This document shows, in pieces, positions 24,718-34,167 of a stretch of 64,000 nt of DNA. This DNA is from Corallococcus interemptor. GTDB lineage: Bacteria; Myxococcota; Myxococcia; Myxococcales; Myxococcaceae. Position 1 is the stretch's first letter. The number at the start of each line of letters is the position of its first letter. Where the stretch lies: contig NZ_RAWM01000001.1 in NCBI RefSeq assembly GCF_003668875.1, positions 124,001-188,000 of the forward strand, read 5' to 3'. The notes under the pieces are model-generated. The model was not told the DNA's origin and made no database searches. It saw only the letters and a program-made list of their open reading frames with translations. The position numbers were made by a program, and so were the translations under genes.

Positions 24718-26127
24718 ATGGAGCGTGGGATGACGGCGGACCAGTTGCTTTCGGCGCTGTGGCGCCGCAAGGCCCTGGTGGGGGCGATCGCTGCAGCAAT
24801 CTTCGTGTTGGGCGCGGCCATCGTGATGACCCGGCCGAGCATTTATGAAGCGTCCGTGGTGGTGCGCGTGGAGCCGCAGCGCCCCGGCGAGGAGATGGTC
24901 CAGCGCACGGTGAGCGAACTCATCGAGCAGCGGCTCGTGACGGTCCGCCAGGAGCTCTTGGCGCGGCCGGTGCTGCAGAAGGCCATCGAGGAGATGAACC
25001 TCTATCCGGAGCTGGTGTCCGATAAGGGCATCGAGGCGGCGGTGGAGCAGATGCGCAAGGACCTCACCGTGCGCGTCGAGGGCGAGACGGCCTTCGAGCT
25101 CACCTACGCGGGCCGCGACCCGCAGGTGGTGGCGCAGGTGGCCAACCGGCTGCCGGCCATCTTCTCCGAGGAGACCCTGAAGATCCGCCAGACGCAGGCG
25201 GCCCGCGCCACCGACCTCTTCACCGAGGAGATGGTCGCCATGGGCAAGGCCGTGTCCTCCTGGGAGACGAAGATCTCCAAGTTCAAGGTGGACCACCTGG
25301 GCGAGCTGCCCGAGCAGATGGAGATGAACATGCGCGGCCTGGAGCGCATCAGCGCCCAGCTGCAGACGAAGTCCGAGGAGCTGCGCAGCGCCGAGGCGCG
25401 CCGCTCCGACCTGGCCCGCGCCCGCAACGCCGCGGACAGCGAGGCCGGCCGGCTGGAGGCGGCGGAGAGCGGCCTGTCCCGCACCCTCACCCAGGCCAAG
25501 ACGCAGTGGACGCCGGACCACCCGGAAGTGAAGCGGATGGAGCGTGAGCTGGGTGACATCAGCAGCCAGCGCAAGGACGCGGAAGGCCGCATGTTCGCCG
25601 AGCGCAACGAGCGCACCCGCGTGGCCACGCTCATCACCAACATCCAGAAGGACATCGTGGACCTCCAGAAGCAGGCCGAGGCGTACCAGGCGCGGCTGAA
25701 CAACACCCCGCGCTGGGCCCAGGAGCTGGCGGTCATGAACCGGGACTACGAAATCGCCCGCACGAAGTACCAGAGCGTCGTCAGCCGCAAGGTGGAGGCG
25801 GAGATCGCCCAGGAGCTGGAGGCCAAGAGCGCCAAGAGCCTGTTCAACGTCATCTCGCCCGCCGGTGTGCCCAGCGCGCCTGCCCGCCCGGACCGCATGA
25901 GCGGCCTGCTCATCGCCGCCCTGGTGGCCCTGGCCCTGGGTGTCCTCACCGGCACCGTCCTGGAGATGCGTGACGACAGCCTGCGCGATGGTACCGAGGT
26001 CCGTGAGCGCTTGACGCTGCCTGTCCTGGCGGTGGTCCCGAACATGCAAGGCAAGACGGAGAAGCGGATTCTGATGCCGATGGCTGGGAGCAAGAACAGC
26101 GTCTCCTCGCCGACTTCCCTGAACTAA
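24718..26127 (+). CDS. exoC: Wzz/Wzc-type chain-length co-polymerase ExoC (no kinase domain)
   Basis: 469 residues. TM1 is at about residues 19-38, followed by a Wzz domain (RPSIYEASVVVRVEPQRPGEE), a long coiled-coil periplasmic region (residues about 170-350) with the GNVR-like stretch ELAVMNRDYEIARTKYQ, and TM2 at about 397-417, then a 50-residue cytosolic tail. No Walker motifs are present, so the tyrosine kinase function is carried by the next gene, as in M. xanthus. It should control length and export of the polysaccharide in the inner membrane and periplasm. GGAGGAG precedes ATG 24718. Confidence 0.92.
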   Translation: MERGMTADQLLSALWRRKALVGAIAAAIFVLGAAIVMTRPSIYEASVVVRVEPQRPGEEMVQRTVSELIEQRLVTVRQELLARPVLQKAIEEMNLYPELVSDKGIEAAVEQMRKDLTVRVEGETAFELTYAGRDPQVVAQVANRLPAIFSEETLKIRQTQAARATDLFTEEMVAMGKAVSSWETKISKFKVDHLGELPEQMEMNMRGLERISAQLQTKSEELRSAEARRSDLARARNAADSEAGRLEAAESGLSRTLTQAKTQWTPDHPEVKRMERELGDISSQRKDAEGRMFAERNERTRVATLITNIQKDIVDLQKQAEAYQARLNNTPRWAQELAVMNRDYEIARTKYQSVVSRKVEAEIAQELEAKSAKSLFNVISPAGVPSAPARPDRMSGLLIAALVALALGVLTGTVLEMRDDSLRDGTEVRERLTLPVLAVVPNMQGKTEKRILMPMAGSKNSVSSPTSLN

Positions 26128-26163
26128 TTGCCGACCCCCTACGGAAAGGATTGGAGAACTCAG

Positions 26164-26901
26164 ATGGATTCGACGATGGAGCGGGCCGGTAACTTCCTCC
26201 CCCGCGTGGACGACAGCGCGGCCTCTAGCAACGCGGTGGACCGCCGGGTGGTGACGCTCACGGCCCCTGCTTCCGCGGCCGCCGAGCAGTACCGCACCCT
26301 GTACTACCGCCTGGAGCGCATGCGCGAGCAGCGCCCGATGAAGGTGGTGGCGCTCACCTCCGCGATGCCCGGCGAGGGCAAGACGGTGACGAGCGTGAAC
26401 CTGGCCCTGGCCGCGGCCCGGGCGAACCCGGAGCGCCGCATCCTGCTGGTGGACGCGGACCTGCGCCGGGGGCAGGTGGCCCCGACGCTGGGCATGCGCA
26501 ACAAGCAGGGCCTGGCGGAGCTCTTGGCCGGTGAGTGCGACGTGCGCGACGTGGTGCGCCGCTTCAACTCCACGCGCCTGGCGGTCATCCCCGCCGGCAC
26601 CACGCCGGAGGAGAGCACCCAGGTGCTGGCGTCCGCCCGCATGAAGCAGTTCCTCAAGGCGGTGCGCGAGGGCTTCGACGAGGTGTACGTGGACCTGCCG
26701 CCGACGCTGCCGTTCGCGGACGCGGCCATCCTGGGCCACCAGATGGACGGCGTGCTGATGGTCATCCGCGCCAACGTCACCCCCTCCAAGGTGGTGAACC
26801 AGGCGGTGGAGCAGCTGGCGGGCGCGGCGCTGGTGGGCTGCGTGCTCAACGGGGCGGAAGTGAACGCGACCCCGTACCTGAAGAACTACGTGAAGAAGTA
26901 G
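26164..26901 (+). CDS. exoD: BY-type tyrosine kinase ExoD (BtkA)
   Basis: 245 residues of CpsD/CapB-like cytosolic kinase. Walker A (AMPGEGKTVTSVNLA, near residue 65), Walker A' (LLVDADLRRGQ) and Walker B (VYVDLPP) are all present. The C-terminus has Tyr residues in the last eight positions (PYLKNYVKK), a short tyrosine cluster for autophosphorylation. It acts with ExoC. In M. xanthus the equivalent, BtkA, is needed for spore maturation. The start at ATG 26164 follows GGAGAACTCAG; an earlier TTG at 26128 is unlikely. Confidence 0.92.
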   Translation: MDSTMERAGNFLPRVDDSAASSNAVDRRVVTLTAPASAAAEQYRTLYYRLERMREQRPMKVVALTSAMPGEGKTVTSVNLALAAARANPERRILLVDADLRRGQVAPTLGMRNKQGLAELLAGECDVRDVVRRFNSTRLAVIPAGTTPEESTQVLASARMKQFLKAVREGFDEVYVDLPPTLPFADAAILGHQMDGVLMVIRANVTPSKVVNQAVEQLAGAALVGCVLNGAEVNATPYLKNYVKK

Positions 26902-27009
26902 CAGTCGGTTGTCGAGTGAAGTGATTGCGGCCCGACCCGCTCCTCGCACCGATGAGGTGCGATGGGCGGGGGGCCTGGAGCGGCGGCGGGTTGGGGTTGG
27001 AGGAGTCAC

Positions 27010-28377
27010 GTGCTTCGCGTTTTCCACCACTATTTTTCAGCCAAGAAACTGACGTTCTTCCTTGCCGAGTCCTCGGCGATCGCGCTGGCCTGTGTCGCGG
27101 GTGCCGCGGCCTGCGCGGCCCTCTTCGCGCCCCTGGGCACCCAGCCCCCGTTCGCCACGATGTGGCCGACGCTGGTGGGACTGGGCCTGGCCTTCGTCGT
27201 CACCTTCCAGTTCACGCTGTACCTGTTGGACCTGTACGACCTGCGCATCGCGGCCGAGGACCGGACGCGCGGCTACCGCTTCCTCAAGGCCGCGGGCGTC
27301 ACCGCGATGGTGGCGGGCGGCGTGATGCTCATCCTCCCGCTGGTGCTTCCGGTGGTGCTGCCTCCCGGGACGCTCCTGGGCGGCGCGATGGGCGCCCTGG
27401 CCGGCACCCTGGTGGTGCGCGTCTCCATCCGGGCGCTGGTCGGTGAACCCGACGCGGTGCTCGTCGTCGGTGACGGCCTCAAGGCCCGCGCGGTCGCGAG
27501 CGCCATCGAAGACGGCGGCGAGGGCTCCTTCCGCGTGGTGGCCCTGGTGGACCCGCGCAAGGTGGAGGAGCCGCTGGACGCGATGGCCACCCGCCTCAAC
27601 GCCTCCTACGTGGTGCAGGCCGCGGATGACATGCGCGGCGCCAACTGGGTGGAGTCCCTGCTGCGCTGCCGGCTGGACGGGCGGCGGGTGTACGACGCGG
27701 CCGGCTTCTGCGAGCGCGTGCTGCGCCGCATCCCGGTGCAGTTCCTGCGCGCCAGCGACTTCGCCTTCGCGGATGAGATGACGGTGTCTCCGCTGCGCCG
27801 GGCCTTCAAGCGCGTGTTCGACGTGGCCGTGGCGTCGCTCCTCTTGCTCCTGGCGTCGCCCTTCCTGGTGATTGTGGCGCTGGCCATCAAGCTGGACTCC
27901 AAGGGCCCCGTCTTCTACCGGCAGGACCGCGTGGGCCTGGGCGGCCGGGCGTACCCGCTCTGGAAGTTCCGCAGCATGCGCACCGACGCGGAGAAGAACG
28001 GCGCGGTGTGGGCGCGCTCCAACGACGACCGCGTCACGCGGGTGGGCAGGTTCATCCGCAAGACGCGCATCGACGAGATTCCGCAGGTGTTCAACGTGCT
28101 GCTGGGCCACATGAGCTTCGTGGGCCCGCGTCCGGAGCGTCCGGTGTTCACCGAGCAGCTCAAGCAGCAGATTCCGTTCTACGGCCTGCGCGAGGCGGTG
28201 AAGCCGGGCATCACGGGCTGGGCGCAGATCCGCTACCCGTACGGGGCCTCGGTGGAGGATGCGCGCAACAAGCTGGAGTTCGACCTGTACTACGTGAAGA
28301 ACGGGTCGCTGTTCCTGGATGTCGGCATCATCTTCCATACGGTACGGCACGTGCTTCTGGGCCGGGGAGCCCGGTAG
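27010..28377 (+). CDS. exoE: Polyprenyl-phosphate hexose-1-phosphate transferase ExoE
   Basis: 455 residues. Four to five N-terminal transmembrane helices (residues about 15-140) precede a Rossmann-like CoA-binding domain (DAVLVVGDGLKARAVASAIED). The C-terminal bacterial sugar transferase domain starts near residue 255 with KRVFDVAVASLLLL and includes PVFYRQDRVGLGG, KFRSMRTDAE and GPRPERPVF. It transfers the first sugar phosphate to undecaprenyl phosphate; in M. xanthus ExoE is reported to use a GalNAc-type sugar. GTG 27010 is preceded by GGAGGAG with short spacing; a longer start at 26962 exists. Confidence 0.92.
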   Translation: MLRVFHHYFSAKKLTFFLAESSAIALACVAGAAACAALFAPLGTQPPFATMWPTLVGLGLAFVVTFQFTLYLLDLYDLRIAAEDRTRGYRFLKAAGVTAMVAGGVMLILPLVLPVVLPPGTLLGGAMGALAGTLVVRVSIRALVGEPDAVLVVGDGLKARAVASAIEDGGEGSFRVVALVDPRKVEEPLDAMATRLNASYVVQAADDMRGANWVESLLRCRLDGRRVYDAAGFCERVLRRIPVQFLRASDFAFADEMTVSPLRRAFKRVFDVAVASLLLLLASPFLVIVALAIKLDSKGPVFYRQDRVGLGGRAYPLWKFRSMRTDAEKNGAVWARSNDDRVTRVGRFIRKTRIDEIPQVFNVLLGHMSFVGPRPERPVFTEQLKQQIPFYGLREAVKPGITGWAQIRYPYGASVEDARNKLEFDLYYVKNGSLFLDVGIIFHTVRHVLLGRGAR

Positions 28378-28454
28378 ACGGTTCAGCAGTGGATGTTGGG
28401 GACGGTCCGCGGCCTCCGGTTGTCGGGGGAGGCCGGGATGCGAAGGGTGGAGCC

Positions 28455-29567
28455 ATGGATTGGGATGGGCGAGGGGGTCGGAACATGGTGGGCATGGACG
28501 TGGACGCACCGTTCTCAGAGCAGTGGAGCCAGGACGACGCGCGCAACAAGCAGCAGGCCGTGGAGCGCAACGAGCTGCTGCAGGCGCCGAAGAACCGTCC
28601 CACGCGCATCGTCGCGATGGGTGGCGGGACGGGCCTGCCCATGGTGCTCAAGGGGCTGGCCCGCCGCGCGGCCCCCAAGGCGGGGCAGCCCGGCGTGGAC
28701 ATCACCGCGGTCGTGGCGATGAGCGACGACGGCGGCAGCTCCGGCCGCCTGCGCCGCAACCACGGCATGCTGCCCCCGGGCGACATCCGCAACTGCCTGG
28801 TGGCGCTCGCGGGTGGCAAGAGCGCGCTGAAGGATGTCTTCCAGTACCGCTTCGGCGGCGCGAAGGGCCTGGCGGGCCACGCGGTGGGCAACCTGCTCAT
28901 CGCGGCGCTCGCGGAGCTCAAGGGCGACTTCCTGGAGGCGGTGCGGCTGTCCGGGGAGCTGCTGGGCGCGAAGGGCCAGGTGCTGCCCAGCACGCTCGCG
29001 TCGGTGCAGTTGGTGGCCCAGATGCATGACGACACGGAGGTCGTGGGCGAGCGCAACATCTGCCGTGCCCAGGGCCGCGTGCGCCGCGTGTCGCTCAGCC
29101 CCCGCTCGCCGCCGCCGGTGGACGGCCTCTTGGAGGCCATCTACTCGGCGGACCTCATCGCCATCGGGCCGGGCTCGCTGTACTCGAGCGTGCTGCCCAA
29201 CCTGCTGGTGGACGGCGTGGCCCAGGCGCTGAAGGAGACGCGCGCGCTGAAGGTCATGGTGGCCAACCTGATGACCCAGCCGGGTGAGACGGACGGCATG
29301 AACTGCCTGGACCACGTGCAGGCCGTCATCGACCACGTGGGGCCGGTGCTGGACGCGGTGCTCGTCAACGGCCGGATGCCTTCGGAGGAGTCCATCCAGC
29401 GCTATGCGCGCAAGGGCTCCTTCATGGTCACGGCGGAGACGCGGGAGCTGCTGTCCTCCGGCGTGATTCCGGTGCAGGCGGACCTTCTGAAGGAAGGTTC
29501 CAAGATCCGACACGACAGCCGCAAGGTCGCCGCCTGCCTGCTGAAGATGGCGCGCAGCGGGTTGTAG
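28455..29567 (+). CDS. exoF: YvcK/CofD-like protein ExoF
   Basis: 370 residues from ATG 28455; ATG 28485 with GAGGGGG upstream is an alternative start. The signature RIVAMGGGTGLPMVLKGL near residue 50 and SDDGGSSGRLR near 92 are typical of YvcK/CofD family nucleotide-binding proteins, with GDIRNCLVAL and GHAVGNLLIA following. YvcK binds UDP-GlcNAc-type ligands and links metabolism to cell envelope. In M. xanthus the equivalent ExoF is part of the spore-coat operon, its exact job unclear. It is cytosolic. Confidence 0.9.
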   Translation: MDWDGRGGRNMVGMDVDAPFSEQWSQDDARNKQQAVERNELLQAPKNRPTRIVAMGGGTGLPMVLKGLARRAAPKAGQPGVDITAVVAMSDDGGSSGRLRRNHGMLPPGDIRNCLVALAGGKSALKDVFQYRFGGAKGLAGHAVGNLLIAALAELKGDFLEAVRLSGELLGAKGQVLPSTLASVQLVAQMHDDTEVVGERNICRAQGRVRRVSLSPRSPPPVDGLLEAIYSADLIAIGPGSLYSSVLPNLLVDGVAQALKETRALKVMVANLMTQPGETDGMNCLDHVQAVIDHVGPVLDAVLVNGRMPSEESIQRYARKGSFMVTAETRELLSSGVIPVQADLLKEGSKIRHDSRKVAACLLKMARSGL

Positions 29568-29603
29568 GCCGCGCCGTCCATCACCACCTTGGGGCCCGCT
29601 CAC

Positions 29604-30722
29604 ATGGAAGCCATTCAACTTTCGGCCGCCAGCCAGGTCGTGGAAGTCAACGACCGGGCGGCCTTCATGTCCCTGGAAGCCGAGTGGAACCAGCTCGTGG
29701 AGACCACCTCCAACGAGCTGTTCTACCGGCATGAGTTCCTGCGGCTGTGGCTGGACAACTTCGCCGCCGGCTCGCGCATGCGCGTGCTGCTCCTGCGCGG
29801 CGAGGATGGAACGCTCAGCGCCGCGCTGCCGCTGGTGGAGGAGCGCACGTCCATGTATGGCGTGCCCGTCCGCCAGCTCACCTCCGCGGCCAACGCGCAC
29901 TCCTGCCGCTTCGACATGCTGGCGCGGGAGCCGGACGCCGCGGCCCGGGCCTTCCTTAAGCACCTGCGCGAGACGGGCGGCTGGGACGTGCTGCGGCTGA
30001 CGGACGTGCTGGACGGCGGCGTGGGCTTCCGCCTGCTGGAGGCCGCGAAAGAGGGCGGCCTTCCGGTGGGTGAGTGGGAGTCCCTGCAGTCGCCCTACGT
30101 GCCGCTGCCCGCGAAGAAGGACGCGTACTTCGCGAAGCTGCCGTCCAAGTTCAAGGCCAACTGCCGCCGCCGGCGCCGCAAGCTGGAGGAGAAGGGGAAG
30201 GTCACCTTCGAGCGCGTCTCCGGTGGGCTGGACCTGGAGGGCACCCTGGAGGAGGGGCTGCTGCTGGAGCAGAGCGGCTGGAAGGGCGCCAACGGCACGG
30301 CCATGGCGCAGGACGCGAAGACGCGCGGCTTCTACACGGAGCTGGCGCGCGACGCGGCCTACCGCGACCGGCTGGCGCTGTACTTCCTGCGCGTGGATGG
30401 ACGCGCGGTGGCGTTCCAGTACGGCCTGGAGTTTGGCGGGCGCTACTTCCTGCTCAAGCCCGGCTACGACGAGTCCCTGAAGGAATGCAGCCCGGGGCAG
30501 CTCCTGATGGAGGAGGTGCTGGGGGACTGCCTGGAGCGGGGGCTCACCGAGTTCGATTTCCTGGGGCCAGACATGGTGTGGAAGCGCGACTGGACGGATC
30601 AGGTCCGGCGGCACACCTGGCTCTATGTGTTCAATGACACCGCCTTCGGCCGGGCCCTGTGCTCGGCGAAGTTCCGGTGGGTACCGGCGGCGAAAGAGGT
30701 GGTGGCGCGATGGAAGAAGTGA
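29604..30722 (+). CDS. exoG: FemAB/GNAT-type acyltransferase ExoG
   Basis: 372 residues with the BioF2-like acetyltransferase pattern: W-N-x-LV near residue 30, FLRLWLDNF, a mid region of basic residues (ANCRRRRRKLEEKG) and the C-terminal GNAT core (VAFQYGLEFGGRYFLLKPGYDESL, then GLTEFDFLGPDMVWKRDW). It probably N-acylates an amino sugar of the spore-coat repeat unit, together with ExoI; that is the proposed role in M. xanthus. The 3' end overlaps exoH by 13 bases. Confidence 0.87.
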   Translation: MEAIQLSAASQVVEVNDRAAFMSLEAEWNQLVETTSNELFYRHEFLRLWLDNFAAGSRMRVLLLRGEDGTLSAALPLVEERTSMYGVPVRQLTSAANAHSCRFDMLAREPDAAARAFLKHLRETGGWDVLRLTDVLDGGVGFRLLEAAKEGGLPVGEWESLQSPYVPLPAKKDAYFAKLPSKFKANCRRRRRKLEEKGKVTFERVSGGLDLEGTLEEGLLLEQSGWKGANGTAMAQDAKTRGFYTELARDAAYRDRLALYFLRVDGRAVAFQYGLEFGGRYFLLKPGYDESLKECSPGQLLMEEVLGDCLERGLTEFDFLGPDMVWKRDWTDQVRRHTWLYVFNDTAFGRALCSAKFRWVPAAKEVVARWKK

Positions 30723-31888
30723 AGACGACTGACAAGCTGTTCGTGCCGTCCCTGCCCACGCTGTGGCCGCACATGCTGATGGCGCCGCCGCGTCCGGGCG
30801 CGCTGCCGCCGTTCTCGTCTCCCAACGCGCGCTACTTCTACTTCGCGCGCAACGCCGTCTGGCTGACCATCAAGATGCTGCGCCTGGATGGCGGCGAGGT
30901 GCTGATGCCCGCCTACCACCACGGCGTGGAGGTGGAGGCGGTGGTGGACGCCGGCGCCATCCCGCGCTTCTACCGCGTGGGCAGCCGCTGGGACGTGGAC
31001 GTGGCGGACGTGGCGAAGCGGATTACGCCGAAGACGCGCGCGCTCTACCTCATCCACTACGCGGGCTTCCCGGGGCCGGTGGACGCCATGCGCAAGCTGG
31101 CGGACGAGCACGGCATCCCGCTGATTGAGGACTGCGCGCTGTCGCTCCTGTCGTCCGACGGCGCGACGCCGCTGGGCACCACGGGCGACGTGGGCATCTT
31201 CTGCCTCTACAAGACCCTTCCGGTACCCAATGGGGGTGCGCTGGTCGTCAATGGCAAGCGTTCCTACAGCCTGCCGGAGCCGCCGGCGCCGCCGCTGGCT
31301 TCCACCTTCAGCCACACCGTGTCCGCGCTCTTGCAGAACCTGGAGCTGCGCGGTGGGGCGGTGGGCCGGGGCCTGCGCGGCCTGGTGCGCTCGGTGGGGC
31401 ACGGGGCGGTGAAGGCCGCGAGCGTCGAGCGCGTGGCCACGGGCACGCAGCACTTCGACCGGCGCCACGTGGACCTGGGCATGAGCCCGCTGACGAAGCG
31501 GATTGCCCTGGCGCAGGACCTGGAGGGCATCGTCGAGGCGCGCCGCCGCAACTACTTCCTCCTGCTGGGCCGGCTGCGCGACGTGTCGCCGCCGCTCTTC
31601 AACCAGCTGCCCGCGGGGGTGAGCCCGCTGTTCTACCCGATGGTGGTTCAGGACAAGGAGCTCTTGCTGGCGAAGCTGCGGGAGAAGGGCATCGACGCCA
31701 TCGACTTCTGGAAGCGCTTCCATCCGGCGTGCGACCCGTCGGAGTTCCCGGAGGTCGCGCAGCTGCGGCGCACCATCCTGGAGATTCCGTGCCACCAGGA
31801 CCTGTCTCCGGAAGTGATGGGGCAGGTGGCGGACGTGGTCCGGGAGGCGCTCAAGTCCGAGCGCCGGCCGAGCAAGCGCGCGTCGTGA
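30710..31888 (+). CDS. exoH: DegT/DnrJ/EryC1-type aminotransferase ExoH
   Basis: 392 residues of fold-type I PLP aminotransferase. Key pieces: LMPAYHHGVEVEAVVDAG, LYLIHYAGFPGP, IPLIEDCALSLLS (Asp contacting PLP), and CLYKTLPVPNGGAL with the Schiff-base Lys168. It is likely to aminate a keto-sugar nucleotide, producing the amino sugar then acylated by ExoG or ExoI. It starts inside the end of exoG and ends overlapping a possible GTG for exoI, so the genes are tightly coupled. Confidence 0.88.
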   Translation: MEEVKTTDKLFVPSLPTLWPHMLMAPPRPGALPPFSSPNARYFYFARNAVWLTIKMLRLDGGEVLMPAYHHGVEVEAVVDAGAIPRFYRVGSRWDVDVADVAKRITPKTRALYLIHYAGFPGPVDAMRKLADEHGIPLIEDCALSLLSSDGATPLGTTGDVGIFCLYKTLPVPNGGALVVNGKRSYSLPEPPAPPLASTFSHTVSALLQNLELRGGAVGRGLRGLVRSVGHGAVKAASVERVATGTQHFDRRHVDLGMSPLTKRIALAQDLEGIVEARRRNYFLLLGRLRDVSPPLFNQLPAGVSPLFYPMVVQDKELLLAKLREKGIDAIDFWKRFHPACDPSEFPEVAQLRRTILEIPCHQDLSPEVMGQVADVVREALKSERRPSKRAS

Positions 31889-31968
31889 GGGAACAGGAGT
31901 TGGCTCCCGGGTTGCAATGGCCCCCGGGGGCCGGGGCAGTGCTTCGGGAAAGGCATCGGGGTGACGCG

Positions 31969-33165
31969 GTGATCCGCGAAGACGAGTTGACGTCGGGGCC
32001 GAGGTTGTCGCCGCGGCTGGACGTGGCGGCGGTGGGCAGTGCCTCGCAGCTGGCGGGGATGCGGGCGGAGTGGAACTCGCTGATGGACGCGAGCACCGCC
32101 GGTCCGTTCAACGCCTGGGAATGGCTGTATCCGTGGTGCCGGCGCATCTCGCCCGACGTGCGGCCGCTGGTGCTGACGGCGCGTGACAGGCTGGGCACGC
32201 TCGTGGGCCTGTTGCCGCTGGGCCTGGAGCACCGCTGGGCGAACGGAGTTCCCGTGCGGCGCCTGGGCTTCCTGGGCGAGACGCACGTGGGCAGCGACTA
32301 CCTGGACGTGGTGGCGCGCAAGGGCCGCGAGGCGGAGGTGGCCCGGGCGTTCTTCAACGTGCTCCAGGGGCTGCGCGACGAGTGGGACGTGCTGGATTTG
32401 ACGGACCTGCGCGAGGGTTCCACGACGCTGGGCGTGGCGCGCGAGGTGTTTGGCGACGTGCGCGTGACGGAGCGCTACGTGTGCCCGTACGAGACGCTGG
32501 TGCCCGGCGAGCCGTTCGACGCGTTCCTCAAGCGCACGGGCCGGCGGGACAACTACCTGCGCCGGCGCAAGTGGCTGGAGAAGCAGGACGGCTACCGCAT
32601 CGAGCGCACGGAGGCGCCGGGGCAGCTGGCCGGGCCGATGACGGACTTCTTCCGGCTGCACGCGCTGCGCTGGTCGTCGGATGGCGGTTCGCAGGGCATC
32701 AAGGGCGCCGGAGTGGAGGCTTTCCACCGGGACGCGACGCAGTGGCTGGCGGAGCGGGGCCGGCTGCGGATGTACACGATGAAGGTGGGCGGCCAGGCGG
32801 TGGCGTCCGTGTACGGCATCCTGCATGGCCAGACGTTCGTGTACTTCCAGTCCGGCTATGACCCGGCGTGGCGCAACCGCAGCGTGGGCCTGGTGCTGGT
32901 GGGCGAGACGTTCAAGGACGCCATCGACATGGGCCTGACGGAGTACGACTTCCTGCGAGGCACGGAGACGTACAAGGCCGACTGGGTGACGAAGCAGCGT
33001 CAGACGGTGTCGCTGCGCGCGCACGGCGCCAGCTTCGCGGGCACGTGGTTCACGCGCTCCGAGGAGTGGGCCCGCCAGACTCGCAACGCGGTGAAGAGCG
33101 TGCTGTCGGACGAGCTGGTGGAGAAGGTGCGCAGGTTCCGCAGGCGGAAGGCCGCGGTGAATTGA
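31969..33165 (+). CDS. exoI: FemAB/GNAT-type acyltransferase ExoI
   Basis: 398 residues, BioF2-like acetyltransferase related to ExoG (WNSLMDAST...FNAWEWLYPW; YLRRRKWLEK; VASVYGILHGQTFVYFQSGYDP; GLTEYDFLRGTETYKADW). GTG 31969 was chosen because the codons between an earlier GTG at 31885 (overlapping the exoH stop) and 31969 do not show the usual high-GC third positions. Last gene of the exoA-I order. A 36-base gap separates it from the following dehydrogenase gene. Confidence 0.87.
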   Translation: MIREDELTSGPRLSPRLDVAAVGSASQLAGMRAEWNSLMDASTAGPFNAWEWLYPWCRRISPDVRPLVLTARDRLGTLVGLLPLGLEHRWANGVPVRRLGFLGETHVGSDYLDVVARKGREAEVARAFFNVLQGLRDEWDVLDLTDLREGSTTLGVAREVFGDVRVTERYVCPYETLVPGEPFDAFLKRTGRRDNYLRRRKWLEKQDGYRIERTEAPGQLAGPMTDFFRLHALRWSSDGGSQGIKGAGVEAFHRDATQWLAERGRLRMYTMKVGGQAVASVYGILHGQTFVYFQSGYDPAWRNRSVGLVLVGETFKDAIDMGLTEYDFLRGTETYKADWVTKQRQTVSLRAHGASFAGTWFTRSEEWARQTRNAVKSVLSDELVEKVRRFRRRKAAVN

Positions 33166-33201
33166 CGTCCGGGGGCGCACTGGTGGATCCTGGCGGGTGC
33201 C

Positions 33202-34164
33202 ATGGAGAAGCTGCGCTGCGCCGTCCTGGATGACTATCAAGGTGTTTCGACGAGGCTCGCGGATTGGTCCTCCGTGAGCGCACAGGTCGAGGTGACGGTG
33301 TTCCGCGAGCACTTCTCCGGTGAGGAGGAGCTGGTCGCGGCGCTGTCGCCGTTCGACCTGCTCGTCGTGATGCGGGAGCGGACTCCGTTTCCCGCGGCGC
33401 TCCTTGGAAGGCTGCCTCGGCTGCGATTGCTGGTGACGACGGGGATGCGGAACGCGTCCATCGACGTGGCCGCGGCCACCGCGCGCGGTGTGACGGTGTG
33501 CGGGACGGCGAGCGCGACCGAGCCTCCGGTGGAGCTGACGTGGGCGCTGATATTGGCGCTCGCGCGGAACGTGGTGGGGGAGAGCACGGCGTTCCGGCAG
33601 GGGGGCCCGTGGCAGCACTCAGTGGGCGTGGACCTGCACGGGAAGCGGCTGGGGCTTCTGGGATTGGGAAAGATTGGGAGCCGGGTGGCCCGCGTCGGTC
33701 TGGCGTTTGGAATGGACGTCGTCGCGTGGAGCCCGAACCTCACGGAGGCGAAGGCCGCGGAGGTGGGCGTGACGCGGGCCGTGTCGAAGGAGGCGCTCCT
33801 GGAGACGAGCGACTTCGTGTCCATCCATCTGGTGTTGGGCGAGCGCTCGCGGGGGTTGGTGGGACGCGCGGAGCTGGCGAGGATGCGGCGCTCGGCGTAC
33901 CTCATCAACACGTCACGCGCGGCCATCGTGGATCAGGCGGCGCTGGTTGAGGCGTTGCAGCAGGGTGTCATCGCGGGCGCGGCGGTGGATGTCTTTGAGA
34001 CGGAGCCGGTGCCCGTGGACGACGTGCTGCGGAAACTGCCGAACCTGCTGGCCACTCCGCACCTGGGCTACGTGTCCCAGGGGAACTACACGACGTACTT
34101 CCGTGAGGCCGTGGAGGACATCCGCGCGTTCCTGGATGGCGCGCCCATCCGCAAGTTGGGGTGA
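33202..34164 (+). CDS. D-2-hydroxyacid dehydrogenase
   Basis: 320 residues, NAD-dependent. The dinucleotide-binding loop LGLGKIGSRVARVG lies near residue 152, and the catalytic Arg (INTSRAA), Glu (FETEPVP) and His (TPHLGY) are all in place. The first residues, CAVLDDYQG, are typical of a phosphoglycerate-dehydrogenase-like subfamily. Substrate unknown. Codon use is slightly less GC-biased than exo genes. It may be co-transcribed with exoI, 36 bases upstream, but has its own weak ribosome site. Confidence 0.9.
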   Translation: MEKLRCAVLDDYQGVSTRLADWSSVSAQVEVTVFREHFSGEEELVAALSPFDLLVVMRERTPFPAALLGRLPRLRLLVTTGMRNASIDVAAATARGVTVCGTASATEPPVELTWALILALARNVVGESTAFRQGGPWQHSVGVDLHGKRLGLLGLGKIGSRVARVGLAFGMDVVAWSPNLTEAKAAEVGVTRAVSKEALLETSDFVSIHLVLGERSRGLVGRAELARMRRSAYLINTSRAAIVDQAALVEALQQGVIAGAAVDVFETEPVPVDDVLRKLPNLLATPHLGYVSQGNYTTYFREAVEDIRAFLDGAPIRKLG

Positions 34165-34167
34165 GGC

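Noticed and set aside
24523-27030. Long minus-strand open frames over the exo genes (also 28515-30614)
   Set aside because: They are open only because of GC codon bias; their translations are His/Arg/Gln-rich and show no domains, while the plus strand has complete families.
31885-31968. Longer exoI beginning at GTG 31885
   Set aside because: The codons before 31969 lack the high-GC third-position bias and there is no ribosome site.
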